This document shows positions 46,564 to 57,374 of a DNA stretch of 64,000 bases, piece by piece. The DNA is from Ciona intestinalis (Eukaryota; Chordata; Ascidiacea; Phlebobranchia; Cionidae), in NCBI RefSeq assembly GCF_000224145.3, contig NC_020167.2, forward strand, positions 115,644 through 179,643. Reading direction: 5' to 3'. Made by a program: the position numbers and the translations under genes. The stretch's first letter is position 1, and each line of letters opens with the position of its first letter. The notes beneath the pieces are model-generated. The model saw nothing but the letters and a program-made list of their open reading frames with translations. It ran no database searches and was not told the origin of the DNA.

Positions 46564-47595
46564 TTTTAAATTTAAATATTCACTTGATTCTATGACTGTT
46601 GAAACAAAGAATTCAAAACCACTGATTAATGTTTCATTAAAACAAACATTTTAATAAAAAAATGCATATTAATACAGAAAGTCAAATCTATAATAGGTAG
46701 TATAACCACTGCAAACCTTTTGGAATCTGTTCATGATATAATGGTAGGGATATCCTGGGTATAATGCTCAATCAAATCATTTCCATAACCAATTAATTAA
46801 ACTTAGTGAGTCAACCATCTGGTTGGCACATTCATTATTAATATACTTTGTTCGGAAACAAATTCCTTAATTGGGTGGATTTATATTTGGATAAGTTTAT
46901 AAACAATGAACTTGTTTGTATTTTAATTGATTCCTATTCATTTTCGCTATTGCAGAAGTAACGAAGGTGAAGAATATTTCAGTTTCAATTAAATATTCAG
47001 AATACAAAGTAAGGCAATCTTGGTATAGCAATAGCATAAATGTCCATTATTTGAAATAGGCAGCCAGCAACACTATGATTAACATTTAAATAGAGCTTCA
47101 AATCTATAAACCAAAGGGTCAGGTCAAGCCATACAAGGTAATGCCAGAGTTAGCATTTTACTCTGATTTACTGCATATGTGCAAATCGAGACACACTAAC
47201 ACTGAAAGTAAATAAAACAAGATGAACAAACCACACTAATGTCCATTAAAATAGTTCTTCTGCAAACCGATTTAAAAACACAACTATTTTTTAAAAATTG
47301 CACTCAACGTTCACGTCAATAAAACAATAGAAAAACAAAGTATTCTTATATTTTCTCACCTTCAAGTTATATGGTAACTTATAAGCAGAAAAAAAAGAAA
47401 AAAAAAACATTTGTGTTATAACGACCGCTTTCCCACTATGCTATGGTAAATAGGTGCCATTCATTCATATTTTAAAAAAGTGGTTTTATACTTTTTTTGA
47501 ACAAACACAATGTCCAACTAAAAAAAAAACAAAACAACAATTTACTGGCAGCTAAAATAGAAATGCCCAAAAGCTTTATAAATCACAGTTTGACA
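46564..47595. other. Region between the tandem phosphatase genes
   Basis: About 1.0 kb from the upstream paralog's stop to the downstream paralog's ATG. AT-rich, no repeat recognised apart from a SINE tail-like word near 47400-47460 (acgaccgctttcccactatg). It would contain the downstream gene's promoter. Confidence 0.5.
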
Positions 47596-50500
47596 TTATT
47601 TAATAAAATCAACATTATGTTTATCGTTGAGAGGCAAAGATTCGTAAAAAGATGAGTTGTTTCGTCTCAACCTGCAAGTTGATTGTGATGTAATATTAGA
47701 GTGTCATAAAAGTTTTATCGCCATAGACAGCCGCCCGCTCGTAACCTAGAGGTTATTGGTTCAAGTCTTGATGTTACTGGTGTTGGGTATATGTCCTTGA
47801 GCAAAACACCTAACGTCCATTGCTACCCTACAATCACCTTTGGGTCCAAATTGTCATATATACAGAAAAACAATTACCCACAAAGTTAAATATGTGGTAC
47901 TTATAAGCGGACACTCTGTGTATGAAACAAAACACCTGTGTTATAATGACTGTTGTTCCAGCAAGGGAAAATGAGTTACATTTATTCATTAACAATAAGG
48001 GTAACTTACTTAAAAAGAATAATTCCAAATATGATCCAAGTGATGACTAACAAACAACATAATGCAATGTCATCGCCAGAACTTATGTGGAAATCTGTAA
48101 GCAGTCAATGTATTAAACACACAGGTAAATGTATGTAAGTTAATATTCACAGTAATGATTGTTTGACCCCACACTAACAAGTAATACAAATATGTATTTG
48201 AAAACAGACGTTCACAAAAATGTTTATAACTTCATAGACGATAAAAGCTTTTAAATTTGGCTTTGTTTGAAAGAAAAAGCGCATCATGGCATTTGAAAGT
48301 TTTTATTAAACTTTGTTAAAAACAGTGAATTATTTTTTAGGAATATGTTTTGTAAATTACAACAAAATCAATGTTTTAACTTTATTCTGTCAACGAAAGG
48401 CAATTTTATTAGATCTTTATGTTGCTCTGGGCTTCTCCCATATTACCAGTTAAAAATTAGTTTTATAAAAGTGCAGCTGTTTTTACAGTTTTTTGTTTTA
48501 GTATTACGGAGCAATTTTTACAATGATGTTGTTTCTGTATGTATCGTCCAACTTTTTTTGGTTATGTTGTAATTTATATTAAAAATGATTTTGGGCAAGT
48601 TTTGCCAAGATTTCAGTAAAATCAACTTTTCACATAGGACGCCATATGGATCTGATTATAGATGACATAATAATTTTGTTGATGTCATTAAGCAAAAAAT
48701 CCTTTTAATTGGGTTGTAAACTAACCAGGAAACAACTTTGCAATGAATTATTCTTAAATATTCCAACACAAAACAAAATTATATATAAATACAAAATTTC
48801 TACAAAAAATTAAATATTGCACATGACTCATACTTACTGATAAATGTTGAATCTAAGGAACATTCTTTGTCTAAATCATCAACAATAATATTTCTCGTCA
48901 GTTGAATGAACTTAGAAACAGGACAAATATGTCCACATCCAAGAAAATCAAGTGGAAATGGTTCAATGGTTGAGTTTCTGTAAAATGAATTGTTATTGTC
49001 ATGATTCCAATCAGCAGATGGCAATTCACAAATTGTGAATCGTTTACAGTCGGTCCAACTACTTCCCATCTAAATTATGACCCAACATTGTGAAACTTAT
49101 GATAAAACATTTCGAAGCTAACCATTCACAACTGTAAATGTACTTAAGCTACAAAACTCGTGTGTTCCAACTTCCAAGTCATGGGCAAGTGAATTGCTAT
49201 TGTGATGTAAATAATCCCCATGTCACTTCATGTGTTGTAAACCATCCACATGTTAACCAACATAATGAAGTATTCAGCGTGTGAATATGTACTATGTCGT
49301 ACCAAGCGCTAGGTTTGTCTATAGAGGCCAATGATAGTTTGGGACAGACTACTTCTAAGTTAGATTAACTTTATTGCCATATAAATGGAAGTGGAAATAT
49401 AATTGTTGTTGATGTTGCTGATGCACATGAAAACCAATACATGAAATATAAGTAATTGTTATTCTACTCTTTGTAACATGAACTCATGTGTATCGTCGAA
49501 ATAACTTGATTTATGCTGCAATATGTAGGATAAACAATAAACATGAGACAAACCGATAAAATGCTTTGATATAATATCCTGATGTTGAATTGTACATTTC
49601 TATAATAACTGTTGATGCAAATGGTGGTGGCAAGTTGTTGAAACAAGCCAATGCAACAAGCAATGCTGATAATGTTGTGTCATGCTGAGAAACATATATA
49701 TTATGCCTTATGGTGAATCATTTTAGCAGTTCTAAGAATCAAAACATTATTCCATTCTGTGATAGTGAAGTTCTATGCGAGGCATGGAACCTGAAACTTA
49801 GATCAGTGTTGTACAATAAACCAACACCCAGGGTGTTACCATATTCAAATTTTGAATTCAATTCCTGAAAACACCAGATTGTCTGTTCACAGGTTCTTGA
49901 ACTAAAAGTATGCAAGATATATCGAAGGGGAGATTGCTATGACCATGTGATCCATATATGAGCATGCAATAATCATAATGTTGCTGTAACAAATATATAT
50001 ATGGCGTAAAAACAAGAACTCACAGCAGAATAAGCAACAACTTTGTAATTTGAGCTTCCATTGATGTTTAATTTAATGTTGTCAATAATTTGTTTCACAA
50101 GCAGCCCTATAAACAATCAAATAAAAGTAAGAAATTAAACAAAAGCAAGTTAAATAACTTAATCCACACCCTAACCCTGTATATGAACCATTAAAAAATG
50201 TGGTATATATTTTAAAATAAATAAAATGCATTACAATGATGAGAGCAAGGTTAAAAGTTAGATATTTTGCTTCCAAATATGACAATCAAAATTGACTTAT
50301 ATAGAATCAGTATAATCTAAAGTCTTAAAAAATACAGTCAGTTATGTGTAGCCAGACAGAATATCCTGTACTGGTCCGTCATATACAATCCATTAACCAA
50401 CTACTGATAGTAACTAAAATTGAAAAAAGTTAATACATGAGCGTTATAAGTGCAGACCTGGGCTGGCACTTAGGCAGGGTATGTGGGCTTACCCAGGAAT

Positions 50501-53153
50501 TTTGTAAACCCTGCTAATTATTAAATAACTAATACTTTCGATTTGTTTCATTGGAATAAAAGTCCAGATATCTCGTGCCTCTCCTGCTCAAAAAGTTTGG
50601 CACTTATGGATTCTGTTATACAAATAATAACACATGCACCAGTTACCTCCATTAATCCTAGCCATCGGTATCCTATAATGAACAGGTAGGCCTCCAAATT
50701 TCACCGACATTTCAATTCCAACAATTTCACGAAAAGTTTTAAGAACAGATTCAGAAACCCAAGTTGGAAGTGTTAGGTTTGCTGCATCCTATAACAACCG
50801 TATTTATCATGGTTAAACCTTACAACACATGTCAGAGCAATAAAGCACATGATGGATGAATGTAACTTATTTATCCTCGTGTTGGGTGCAATAATAGTCA
50901 CTACAATACTCGTGTTGGCGTGTTCTGTTTCAAACACAAAGCTTTTGAGTTACCTGGTACTGATAGAAAACTTTGTGTAATAATTTTTGGAATATTTTTT
51001 TTAAAGTACAGCGGACAACTGAGACATAAGGACCACTGGGTTGGAGTAATCACAGTTGAATGCACAATAAAATAAACAATGGTAGCAGAGTTAAGCCTCG
51101 ACCTATTTCCTTTGGGATAGACCTGGAGCGCTGACCACTTTGCCATGCCGGCGGTGCACATTGTTACATGGTATATAATATACCTCAGCAGTTTTCCCAC
51201 CACGCAAGGATAAGCAATGAACATCAACACAATATTACCAACCTCACATATTATGGGATCACTTATTATCCAAAGATTATTCAAGTTTAATTCACCCTTC
51301 CATTGAACATCAGCAGCAATTTGTTTGTAAAACCCCTGAAAATACAACTTGATTAAAATGCACAATATGATTAGAAAACACAAGATAAAAAGAATTAAGC
51401 AATATCGTACTCTTCAGTCTTATCCATAAAATAACAATTTATAAAAAAACAAGAAATTAATGAACAATAAAGCAAAAATACAATTTTCATAATTGTCCTT
51501 GTATTTTAAAGCCACCACAGATATGACTTACCTGATATTTCACATCCACAGCTTTATATTCCTTGCTTGCAAACACATCTTTAAGCAGTTGATTGTATTT
51601 TAAATTACATTTTGTCACTGGAAATCTTAGAACCTAAAAAAATATTTTGAGCTTTTAATTTAAAAAGAGAACCGACGACCATTCCCTACTAGTTTATTTC
51701 TTTTATTATAAAAAAATTATCACTTAACATGAAACATTTAATGAGTAGAATTAGAATGTTAATACCTTAAACTTATAAAGTAAACTGTTTTATAACATTT
51801 TTAAATGCACTTGTCACGGATAAAAATTCAAATTACGTGATTACCTTAAAAGTTGTTAAGCAATATTAAAAAAATTACAACACTTCAACAATTACTGTTT
51901 AACTGGCTGCATAATGTCACCAGCTTACTGGTCTAAATATTTCATTTTTTTGTCTTGTGTTTCCATCTCGATGCTGTTTATGAATAACCTTATCGACTAT
52001 TATCATATATCGACAATATATTGTGTATATTTACCAATTGAAAAGCAATAATCAGTAGACAATTGTTGCATATTCTCTATACATCTAAACAGTCATGGAG
52101 AGTTACACTCTAGCTAGTATATAAATTAAACAAAGAAACATAAATCTAAATGAATTAACATACTTCTTCCTGAGGTTTTGGCACGGTATGTATTGGCACA
52201 GGCTGCCATGATGTGTTTGTACCATTCCACTTTTGTTTTCCTTCTGGTGGAAACAAACCAGCCATGTTTGATTCAGCACTCATAAGTGTTCGATCAAAAT
52301 CTGTACTTCGGATGTAAATCTGACATTGATTTATAAGATATTTGTTAATCTTCATATAGTTAGTCTCAATACAAACCTTACAGCAAATATATATAAAACA
52401 ATTGTCTTGGAAAAACACAGTCAATTTATCTACACATGTTACATCATTATTTGAGATAGGAAAAGAGAAGTATGCATAATGCCTTAATAACAATAAACTA
52501 TTTATAAATGCAACTAATAGCCCATAAACGAAAATAAATTAATACATTCTAATTGTTAAAAACTAAGATATAAACAAATTATTTTGTTTTAAACAAACCA
52601 ATTTGTTAATAAATTTATTTAATGTTCTTGTTTGTTAAAGCTAGCATTTATATGTGAAATGTATTATTAGCATAATAAAACATATCTAAATATTAAAAAT
52701 TCCTACCTGACTTCTGTTGTAAAAAGAAACATTTAGAAAAGAATGATAACGTTCTCTAAAATATTGACCCAATTTATAATGTTGTTGCATTCCAAGCTGA
52801 AACAACATTAACAAATATATTTTATTTGTTTAACAATATACCTTATGTATATAAACGCCCAACCTGTGTCAGTTGGCCAAAACCTTGAGGCCAAACACGT
52901 TGATTATTATATGGGTTCGTTGGATAAGTACGCACAGGACTTCTGGCACCGTGTCGCCATATCTAAAATATAAACACAATATTCAGCTTTGATATTATTA
53001 GTTATGCTAATAAAGTTTATTTTATACCAAGTTAACAAATACAAGTTGATCGTCCTCACTTGCTGCCAATCCAACTATGTTAAATAAACAGAACAGAAAG
53101 CAAATAGTTGAAACCCTTGGTGAGACATTTTTCCTAATGTGCGTTTTTGTCAT
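47596..53153 (-). CDS. Lysosomal-type histidine acid phosphatase, upstream paralog
   Basis: Twelve minus-strand exons: 53153-53028, 52962-52864, 52796-52707, 52319-52164, 51633-51532, 51335-51243, 50788-50647, 50106-50024, 49684-49554, 48977-48838, 48094-48010 and 47671-47596; 440 residues. It has the same exon architecture as its neighbour; exons 4 and 8 have equal lengths. Signal peptide or anchor is at about 15-33. The complete RHGARSP motif has His46, and SAHDTT has His298-Asp299. Luminal Cys pairs (GCGHIC, KEC), a transmembrane helix (exon 11) and a basic tail KLRR with YESL (YxxPhi) follow, so lysosomal delivery is likely. Exon 4 encodes the same [17 protein letters not shown] block as the paralog, almost base for base. 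The start lies 194 bp after the CWF19L2 stop on the same strand. Confidence 0.9.
47730..47985 (+). repeat. tRNA-derived SINE, diverged
   Basis: Head with cgcccgctcgtaacctagag and ggttcaagtc, body with ccttgagcaaaacacctaac and cacctgtgttataatgactg. It lies in the last intron of the upstream phosphatase paralog. Confidence 0.75.
50850..51215 (-). repeat. SINE, inverse orientation, diverged
   Basis: Inverse SINE: tttatcctcgtgttg, ttttgagttacctgg, ggaccactgggttggagtaa, aacaatggtagcagagttaa, ctggagcgctgaccactttg and ccatgccggcggtgc (tRNA-like head). It lies in intron 6 of the upstream phosphatase paralog; a second SINE-like tail follows to about 51215. Confidence 0.7.
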
Positions 53154-53347
53154 GCTAATCGGAAGTAAAAATTTTATCTATAAAATGTAAACGGCATTGT
53201 TACAAAGTAATAATAATCTTATGTTGCCAATTCTTTCGTGTAACTACAACTTAAAAAAGTGAGCAACAGAAATCAGGTTTTACACATAGTTTTGTAGTTT
53301 GTACTACTAACGAAGTAAACATTGAACATGAAAGACTTCATCGTTGG

Positions 53348-55687
53348 TTAGGAAGATATTTCAATTGATGTCCAATCAAATTCTTTATACCACTTTTCAA
53401 ATTCAAGTGTTCGTTTAGTTTGTTCATTAAAATATTCTTCATGTGGTTTCCTCCATAACTGAGGTTCTGCATCAAGCATTCCACCCAAGATTTCTCGCCC
53501 AAAATAAAATGGAAAGTTGATTTCATCCTCGACCACGTGTCCAAAACCACCATCCAGCCCAAACTCAACAGCAAAATACGGCAGGCCGGCAGGAATTTTG
53601 TCACAAACACTTTTTCCACGAGTGTCTATCAGTTTTTTGTTCTGTGACCACTCAGTCTCACATTCCTGAATCGCTTTCTTAAAATAAATCGGAGCAACAT
53701 CACCAAGTTCTTTTGGGAGAGGAACACATTCAACTACAAAATGATGCGATTTATTGAGCATGATACAAGTTTGCATAAAAATACAATCACTGTCTTGTTT
53801 TAAAAACATATTCCTAAGTGACTGCATAAACTTTCTTATTTCATCCCAAATGTTTTCATCAAGTGAAGTCCCCGTATTACAGTGGTGCATGGGAACAATA
53901 AGACAGTGACCAGGCTGCAGAGGACGATGTGACGGCAACCGTAAATAACACACACGCCCAATCGCAATTATCAAGTGTTTAGGATTTTCAGAATTCCCAA
54001 AACAAAATTTGCAACTTTCCAAGCGGCGCATGAGGCGTTGATGATTCGCGATTGCTCGTTTTCTGTTCCTTGCATCTTCCTGCGTCGACGAATTTACTTT
54101 TCCGGCTTCTGATTCAAACATGTCATCCAATGTAAAGTGTTCACCATCTGCTCCTTTGAACAACTTCGATGTCAAACGAGACATAGTTTGTGTTTGATCT
54201 TCAGCAGCTCCTGTTTTCTCTCTTTCAACCAATTCTTTCAAAGTAAAGCGATCATCATCAGCAAAGTATCTTTCTCTTACCCCATCCTTATCATGAACTT
54301 TCACTTTCTTTTTCTTCAGCTTTTTCGGGACAGAGTCAAATGAAAGTTCGGACTGAGTGACAGGCCACGACTGACCTGTTTTATTTGTACGAGTCAGAAC
54401 CACTTCTTCATCACTACTTCCACTTGAACTAGATGAACTATCTTCATCTTTATGTGAGGAACTTGTTGTTGTTTTGGAAGGTGTTATATTAGAAACACTT
54501 TCTGCCTGTTTTGAGGACTCTAGTTTCAGTTTAAGCTTTGTCACCAAAGCATCATTTCCCATTAACTCAGCTTTAATAATTTTGGCAGCAATCTTATTCT
54601 TTTCCTCTTCAGTCAGTCTAGTTACAGAATTAGAAACTTGTGGGGTGACAATACTGCTTGTAGTTCTTTTAACCTCTCTTTTAACTTCTGCACACCTTTC
54701 GGTTTCAACATTTTTCTCACTTTTATCATCACTCCTTTCATATTTAGAATCTTTAGTTTGAGCTTTAACATCTTCCTTTACCTTTGATGCAAAAGTTTTT
54801 CCTTCATAAGTTGTTGAAGTTGGTTTAGAATCATGTTTCTTCCATGCAGAATGAGAATCTTGATACGATTTGTGTCGTGATGTTGGATACGATTTATGTT
54901 GTTGTCTATCATCATCAGATGGTTTTAAAAATCGCCTTTTTTCCGATCGTTTAGGTTGATTACCACGACAACTGCTGCTATTTGTTTTTTCAGCTTTAGA
55001 CAACAAATCTTGGAAGGCTTCCCAAGATCCATAACGATCCGCTGCAATTTCCTCTACGCTCCTACCTGTCTCCTTACTTTGCTCTTGCATTCTCTTCAAA
55101 GATCGCTTCAACCAACTAGCATCAGGAACTAGAACAGATGACTTTTTCTCTTCCGAAGGCAATCCACAACCTCCAGATTTCCAATATGGATTAAGTTCCT
55201 TTTCATGCTGACCCGCAGATTCAATGGATGACAAGGATTTTAAAGATTTACTAAGTTCTTCTGTTTTCTTTCGTTTCTCTTCCCTAATGTCTGCAGATGT
55301 CACTGTTTTTATTCCAGCTAAAAAATCTTCTTCCTTCCAATTATCTTCTTCATGTTGTCCTTGTGGCGAATGTTTCTTTTCCACCCACATGTCTTCACTT
55401 GCTTCACTTTCACCACTGGTTGATTCACGTGACGGTTTTTTCTTTTTATGCTTTTTATGTTTTTTATGTTTTTTTTCCTTCTTTGAAAGCTTTGGAGGAT
55501 TGGAACCAACTCGCTTCTCCAGTGATTTCAACATCCATTGATCTTCACCTCTCCTCTTACGATCTTCTTTCTTTTGTTGTTGTTTCACGCTTAGAGATTT
55601 TGCAGCTTCCAAAACCTTTGCACGTTGTTGGTTTAATATTCTTCTTTCCTCATCAATATCACGTTTACTTACAAAACTAGCCATCAT
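53348..55687 (-). CDS. CWF19L2: CWF19-like protein 2 (intronless)
   Basis: A single open frame of 779 residues beginning MMASFVSKRDIDEER. The first 500 residues are Lys/Glu/Ser-rich and disordered, with basic runs (HKKHKKHKKKKP) and the conserved FTLKELVEREK and FTLDDMFESE motifs. The C-terminal CwfJ region starts near 545. A HIT-like first part has CKFCFGNSENPKHL, PLQPGHCLIVPMHH and NKSHHFVVECVP; the second part has LPYFAVEFG, FPFYFGREILGGML and a WYKEFDWT end. Family members are spliceosome-associated debranching/turnover factors in the nucleus. The lack of introns contrasts with the intron-rich neighbours. An acceptor-like ATTTTACAG stands directly before the first ATG, which suits trans-splicing or a 5' UTR intron. 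Either of the two leading ATGs may be used. Confidence 0.95.
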   Translation of the reverse strand: MMASFVSKRDIDEERRILNQQRAKVLEAAKSLSVKQQQKKEDRKRRGEDQWMLKSLEKRVGSNPPKLSKKEKKHKKHKKHKKKKPSRESTSGESEASEDMWVEKKHSPQGQHEEDNWKEEDFLAGIKTVTSADIREEKRKKTEELSKSLKSLSSIESAGQHEKELNPYWKSGGCGLPSEEKKSSVLVPDASWLKRSLKRMQEQSKETGRSVEEIAADRYGSWEAFQDLLSKAEKTNSSSCRGNQPKRSEKRRFLKPSDDDRQQHKSYPTSRHKSYQDSHSAWKKHDSKPTSTTYEGKTFASKVKEDVKAQTKDSKYERSDDKSEKNVETERCAEVKREVKRTTSSIVTPQVSNSVTRLTEEEKNKIAAKIIKAELMGNDALVTKLKLKLESSKQAESVSNITPSKTTTSSSHKDEDSSSSSSGSSDEEVVLTRTNKTGQSWPVTQSELSFDSVPKKLKKKKVKVHDKDGVRERYFADDDRFTLKELVEREKTGAAEDQTQTMSRLTSKLFKGADGEHFTLDDMFESEAGKVNSSTQEDARNRKRAIANHQRLMRRLESCKFCFGNSENPKHLIIAIGRVCYLRLPSHRPLQPGHCLIVPMHHCNTGTSLDENIWDEIRKFMQSLRNMFLKQDSDCIFMQTCIMLNKSHHFVVECVPLPKELGDVAPIYFKKAIQECETEWSQNKKLIDTRGKSVCDKIPAGLPYFAVEFGLDGGFGHVVEDEINFPFYFGREILGGMLDAEPQLWRKPHEEYFNEQTKRTLEFEKWYKEFDWTSIEISS

Positions 55688-56089
55688 CTGTAAAATCTAA
55701 GCACACAAAATTAGGTTAAATTGTAAATACATACATGCGAACAAATTTGCTACTTTCAATTTTAATAAATAAAATACCGCTTTAAACATATACACGCTAT
55801 ACAATTTTTTTTAATAACACTCCTAATTGTTGCAGCTAAAATATCCAACATTGCTTAATAAACATCAACTATGTTTATATCAGTCATTATTTGAATCAAA
55901 CCACACACAGACTGCCAGCACTATAGTTTCTATAAATTGAATATTGAGCACAAATTAGACTTTAAGTAAAGTTATACATAATTAAAGTATTTTATGAACC
56001 TAAACAGAAAAAAATAATATTCCAATTAAACACAAATCACAAAACACTGAAAAAATTAAAACAGGTTTGTTTTGAAGTTTTAAGGTGAA
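55688..56089. other. Spacer between TECR and CWF19L2
   Basis: About 400 bp on the same-strand path from the TECR stop to the CWF19L2 ATG. No canonical AATAAA on the minus strand is seen; only an ATTAAA-like word near 55761. It ends in a good splice acceptor at the CWF19L2 start. Confidence 0.5.
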
Positions 56090-57007
56090 TTACAAAAGAA
56101 ATGGGACAATTGCTTTGCGACCACGTGGGTAGTTGGAAAACTCTTGTTTGTATGCCCTGTGTTTTCCCAATGCCCATATCGCCATTTGTACAAAACCAAC
56201 AGTGGCAAACAACACACTAACTGCACATTGAACCATTATTGCAAATGCAATCCAAGCTCCAACTTCATATGTGTAGTTGGGACAAGAAACAAAGTTAAAC
56301 ATGCCTGTAAACGGATTCGTGGAAGGAAAAGGAATTTTTCTTTCTTTTGAGCCTTCTGGTCTCAGATTTCTTAAAGCAACATGGATAGAATAGTTTCCTA
56401 ATTCACAGAGGATGAAAATAACTAAACCAACATAGATCTGCACATCTCCATATATGGCAGGGGTGTATTGTGGATGGTTTATTAGGTAAGCTGGCCAAGC
56501 AGCGAATGTCCAATAGTATGAACAGTTCTTGAACAGATTCTTGATCGGCATGGTGCCATGTGAAAATCTATGAATAAACTTTGTTTCCAAAACTCGTTTG
56601 AGATAATGAAATGAGTGGCAGACTGCTGCAATGTGAACAACTTGATGCTTGCTACTTGTAAATGCAAAGCTTTCGCCGTAGATGAATGGTAAGCGAAAAT
56701 AAAACAGAAGGTAGATAACCAATGGACCTGCATATTCACAATAAAAGACAGTGGACCACCCAAGCTGTGTACCTAAATCTTTGAAGTAAAGAGTGTTATC
56801 CTTTCCCAAGCTGCATTTACTCAAAAACTCAGAATCTTTCAGCGATTTTCCACGTGGTTCCACACGAAAGGACTGACGAGATGGATAAAGTTTTGGAAAC
56901 TTTTTATGAAAAATTTCCTTTACAATTTCAACACTGGCGCTTGCAGGAACTCTTTCCAAAATACAGATTTTGTTCTTTGTCTTGGAGTCCAGAATTTGCA
57001 ATTCCAT
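56090..57007 (-). CDS. TECR: Very-long-chain trans-2,3-enoyl-CoA reductase (intronless)
   Basis: 305 residues from the internal ATG MELQILDS (57007); human TECR has 308. The open frame extends 40 codons further upstream, but those codons look like 5' UTR. Residues 1-80 form the ubiquitin-like cytosolic domain typical of TECR. Several transmembrane helices follow (SYYWTFAAWPAYLI, YVGLVIFILCELGN, WIAFAIMVQCAVSVLF), then the steroid 5-alpha-reductase C-terminal domain with CELGNYSIH, NLRPEGSKERKIP, FNFVSCPNYTYEVGAW and the basic end FSNYPRGRKAIVPFLL. It catalyses the last step of the fatty-acid elongation cycle in the ER, using NADPH. No intron interrupts it. Confidence 0.95.
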   Translation of the reverse strand: MELQILDSKTKNKICILERVPASASVEIVKEIFHKKFPKLYPSRQSFRVEPRGKSLKDSEFLSKCSLGKDNTLYFKDLGTQLGWSTVFYCEYAGPLVIYLLFYFRLPFIYGESFAFTSSKHQVVHIAAVCHSFHYLKRVLETKFIHRFSHGTMPIKNLFKNCSYYWTFAAWPAYLINHPQYTPAIYGDVQIYVGLVIFILCELGNYSIHVALRNLRPEGSKERKIPFPSTNPFTGMFNFVSCPNYTYEVGAWIAFAIMVQCAVSVLFATVGFVQMAIWALGKHRAYKQEFSNYPRGRKAIVPFLL

Positions 57008-57374
57008 TTCAACGTTAAGTAGTAACAACACTAATGGAAAGTAAGTGACAATGGTTGTCTGGTAGATATAACAATGCTTAGTGAATAGAAAAAGGTGGGT
57101 AGTAGTACTATTACTAGTGAAGATCAACTAAGTTTAGGTTAGTGGTTAGGGCGTAGCAAATGACATTTTTTCAAATATCCATCAAAAACAATTTAGTATA
57201 ACTTTACAAAGTATATATATATAAAGTATTGTACAGTTCCCAATTAATATTAAAACATATATATACATACACGACCACCAAATTTTAATTTTTCTCCCAG
57301 CATCACATTGGGTTCCATCGCAATTAGATTATTTGACTATAAACGTTTAGAAATACCCGTGCATATGTCGCTTG
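57008..57374. other. Upstream region of TECR
   Basis: Short AT-rich region with a (TA)n run near 57213. It contains the putative TECR promoter and ends at the LINE 3' tail. Nothing else recognised. Confidence 0.45.

Noticed and set aside
57008-57127. 40-codon N-terminal extension of TECR
   Set aside because: TECR proteins begin at the ubiquitin-like domain; the extension is a hydrophobic AT-rich translation and probably 5' UTR.
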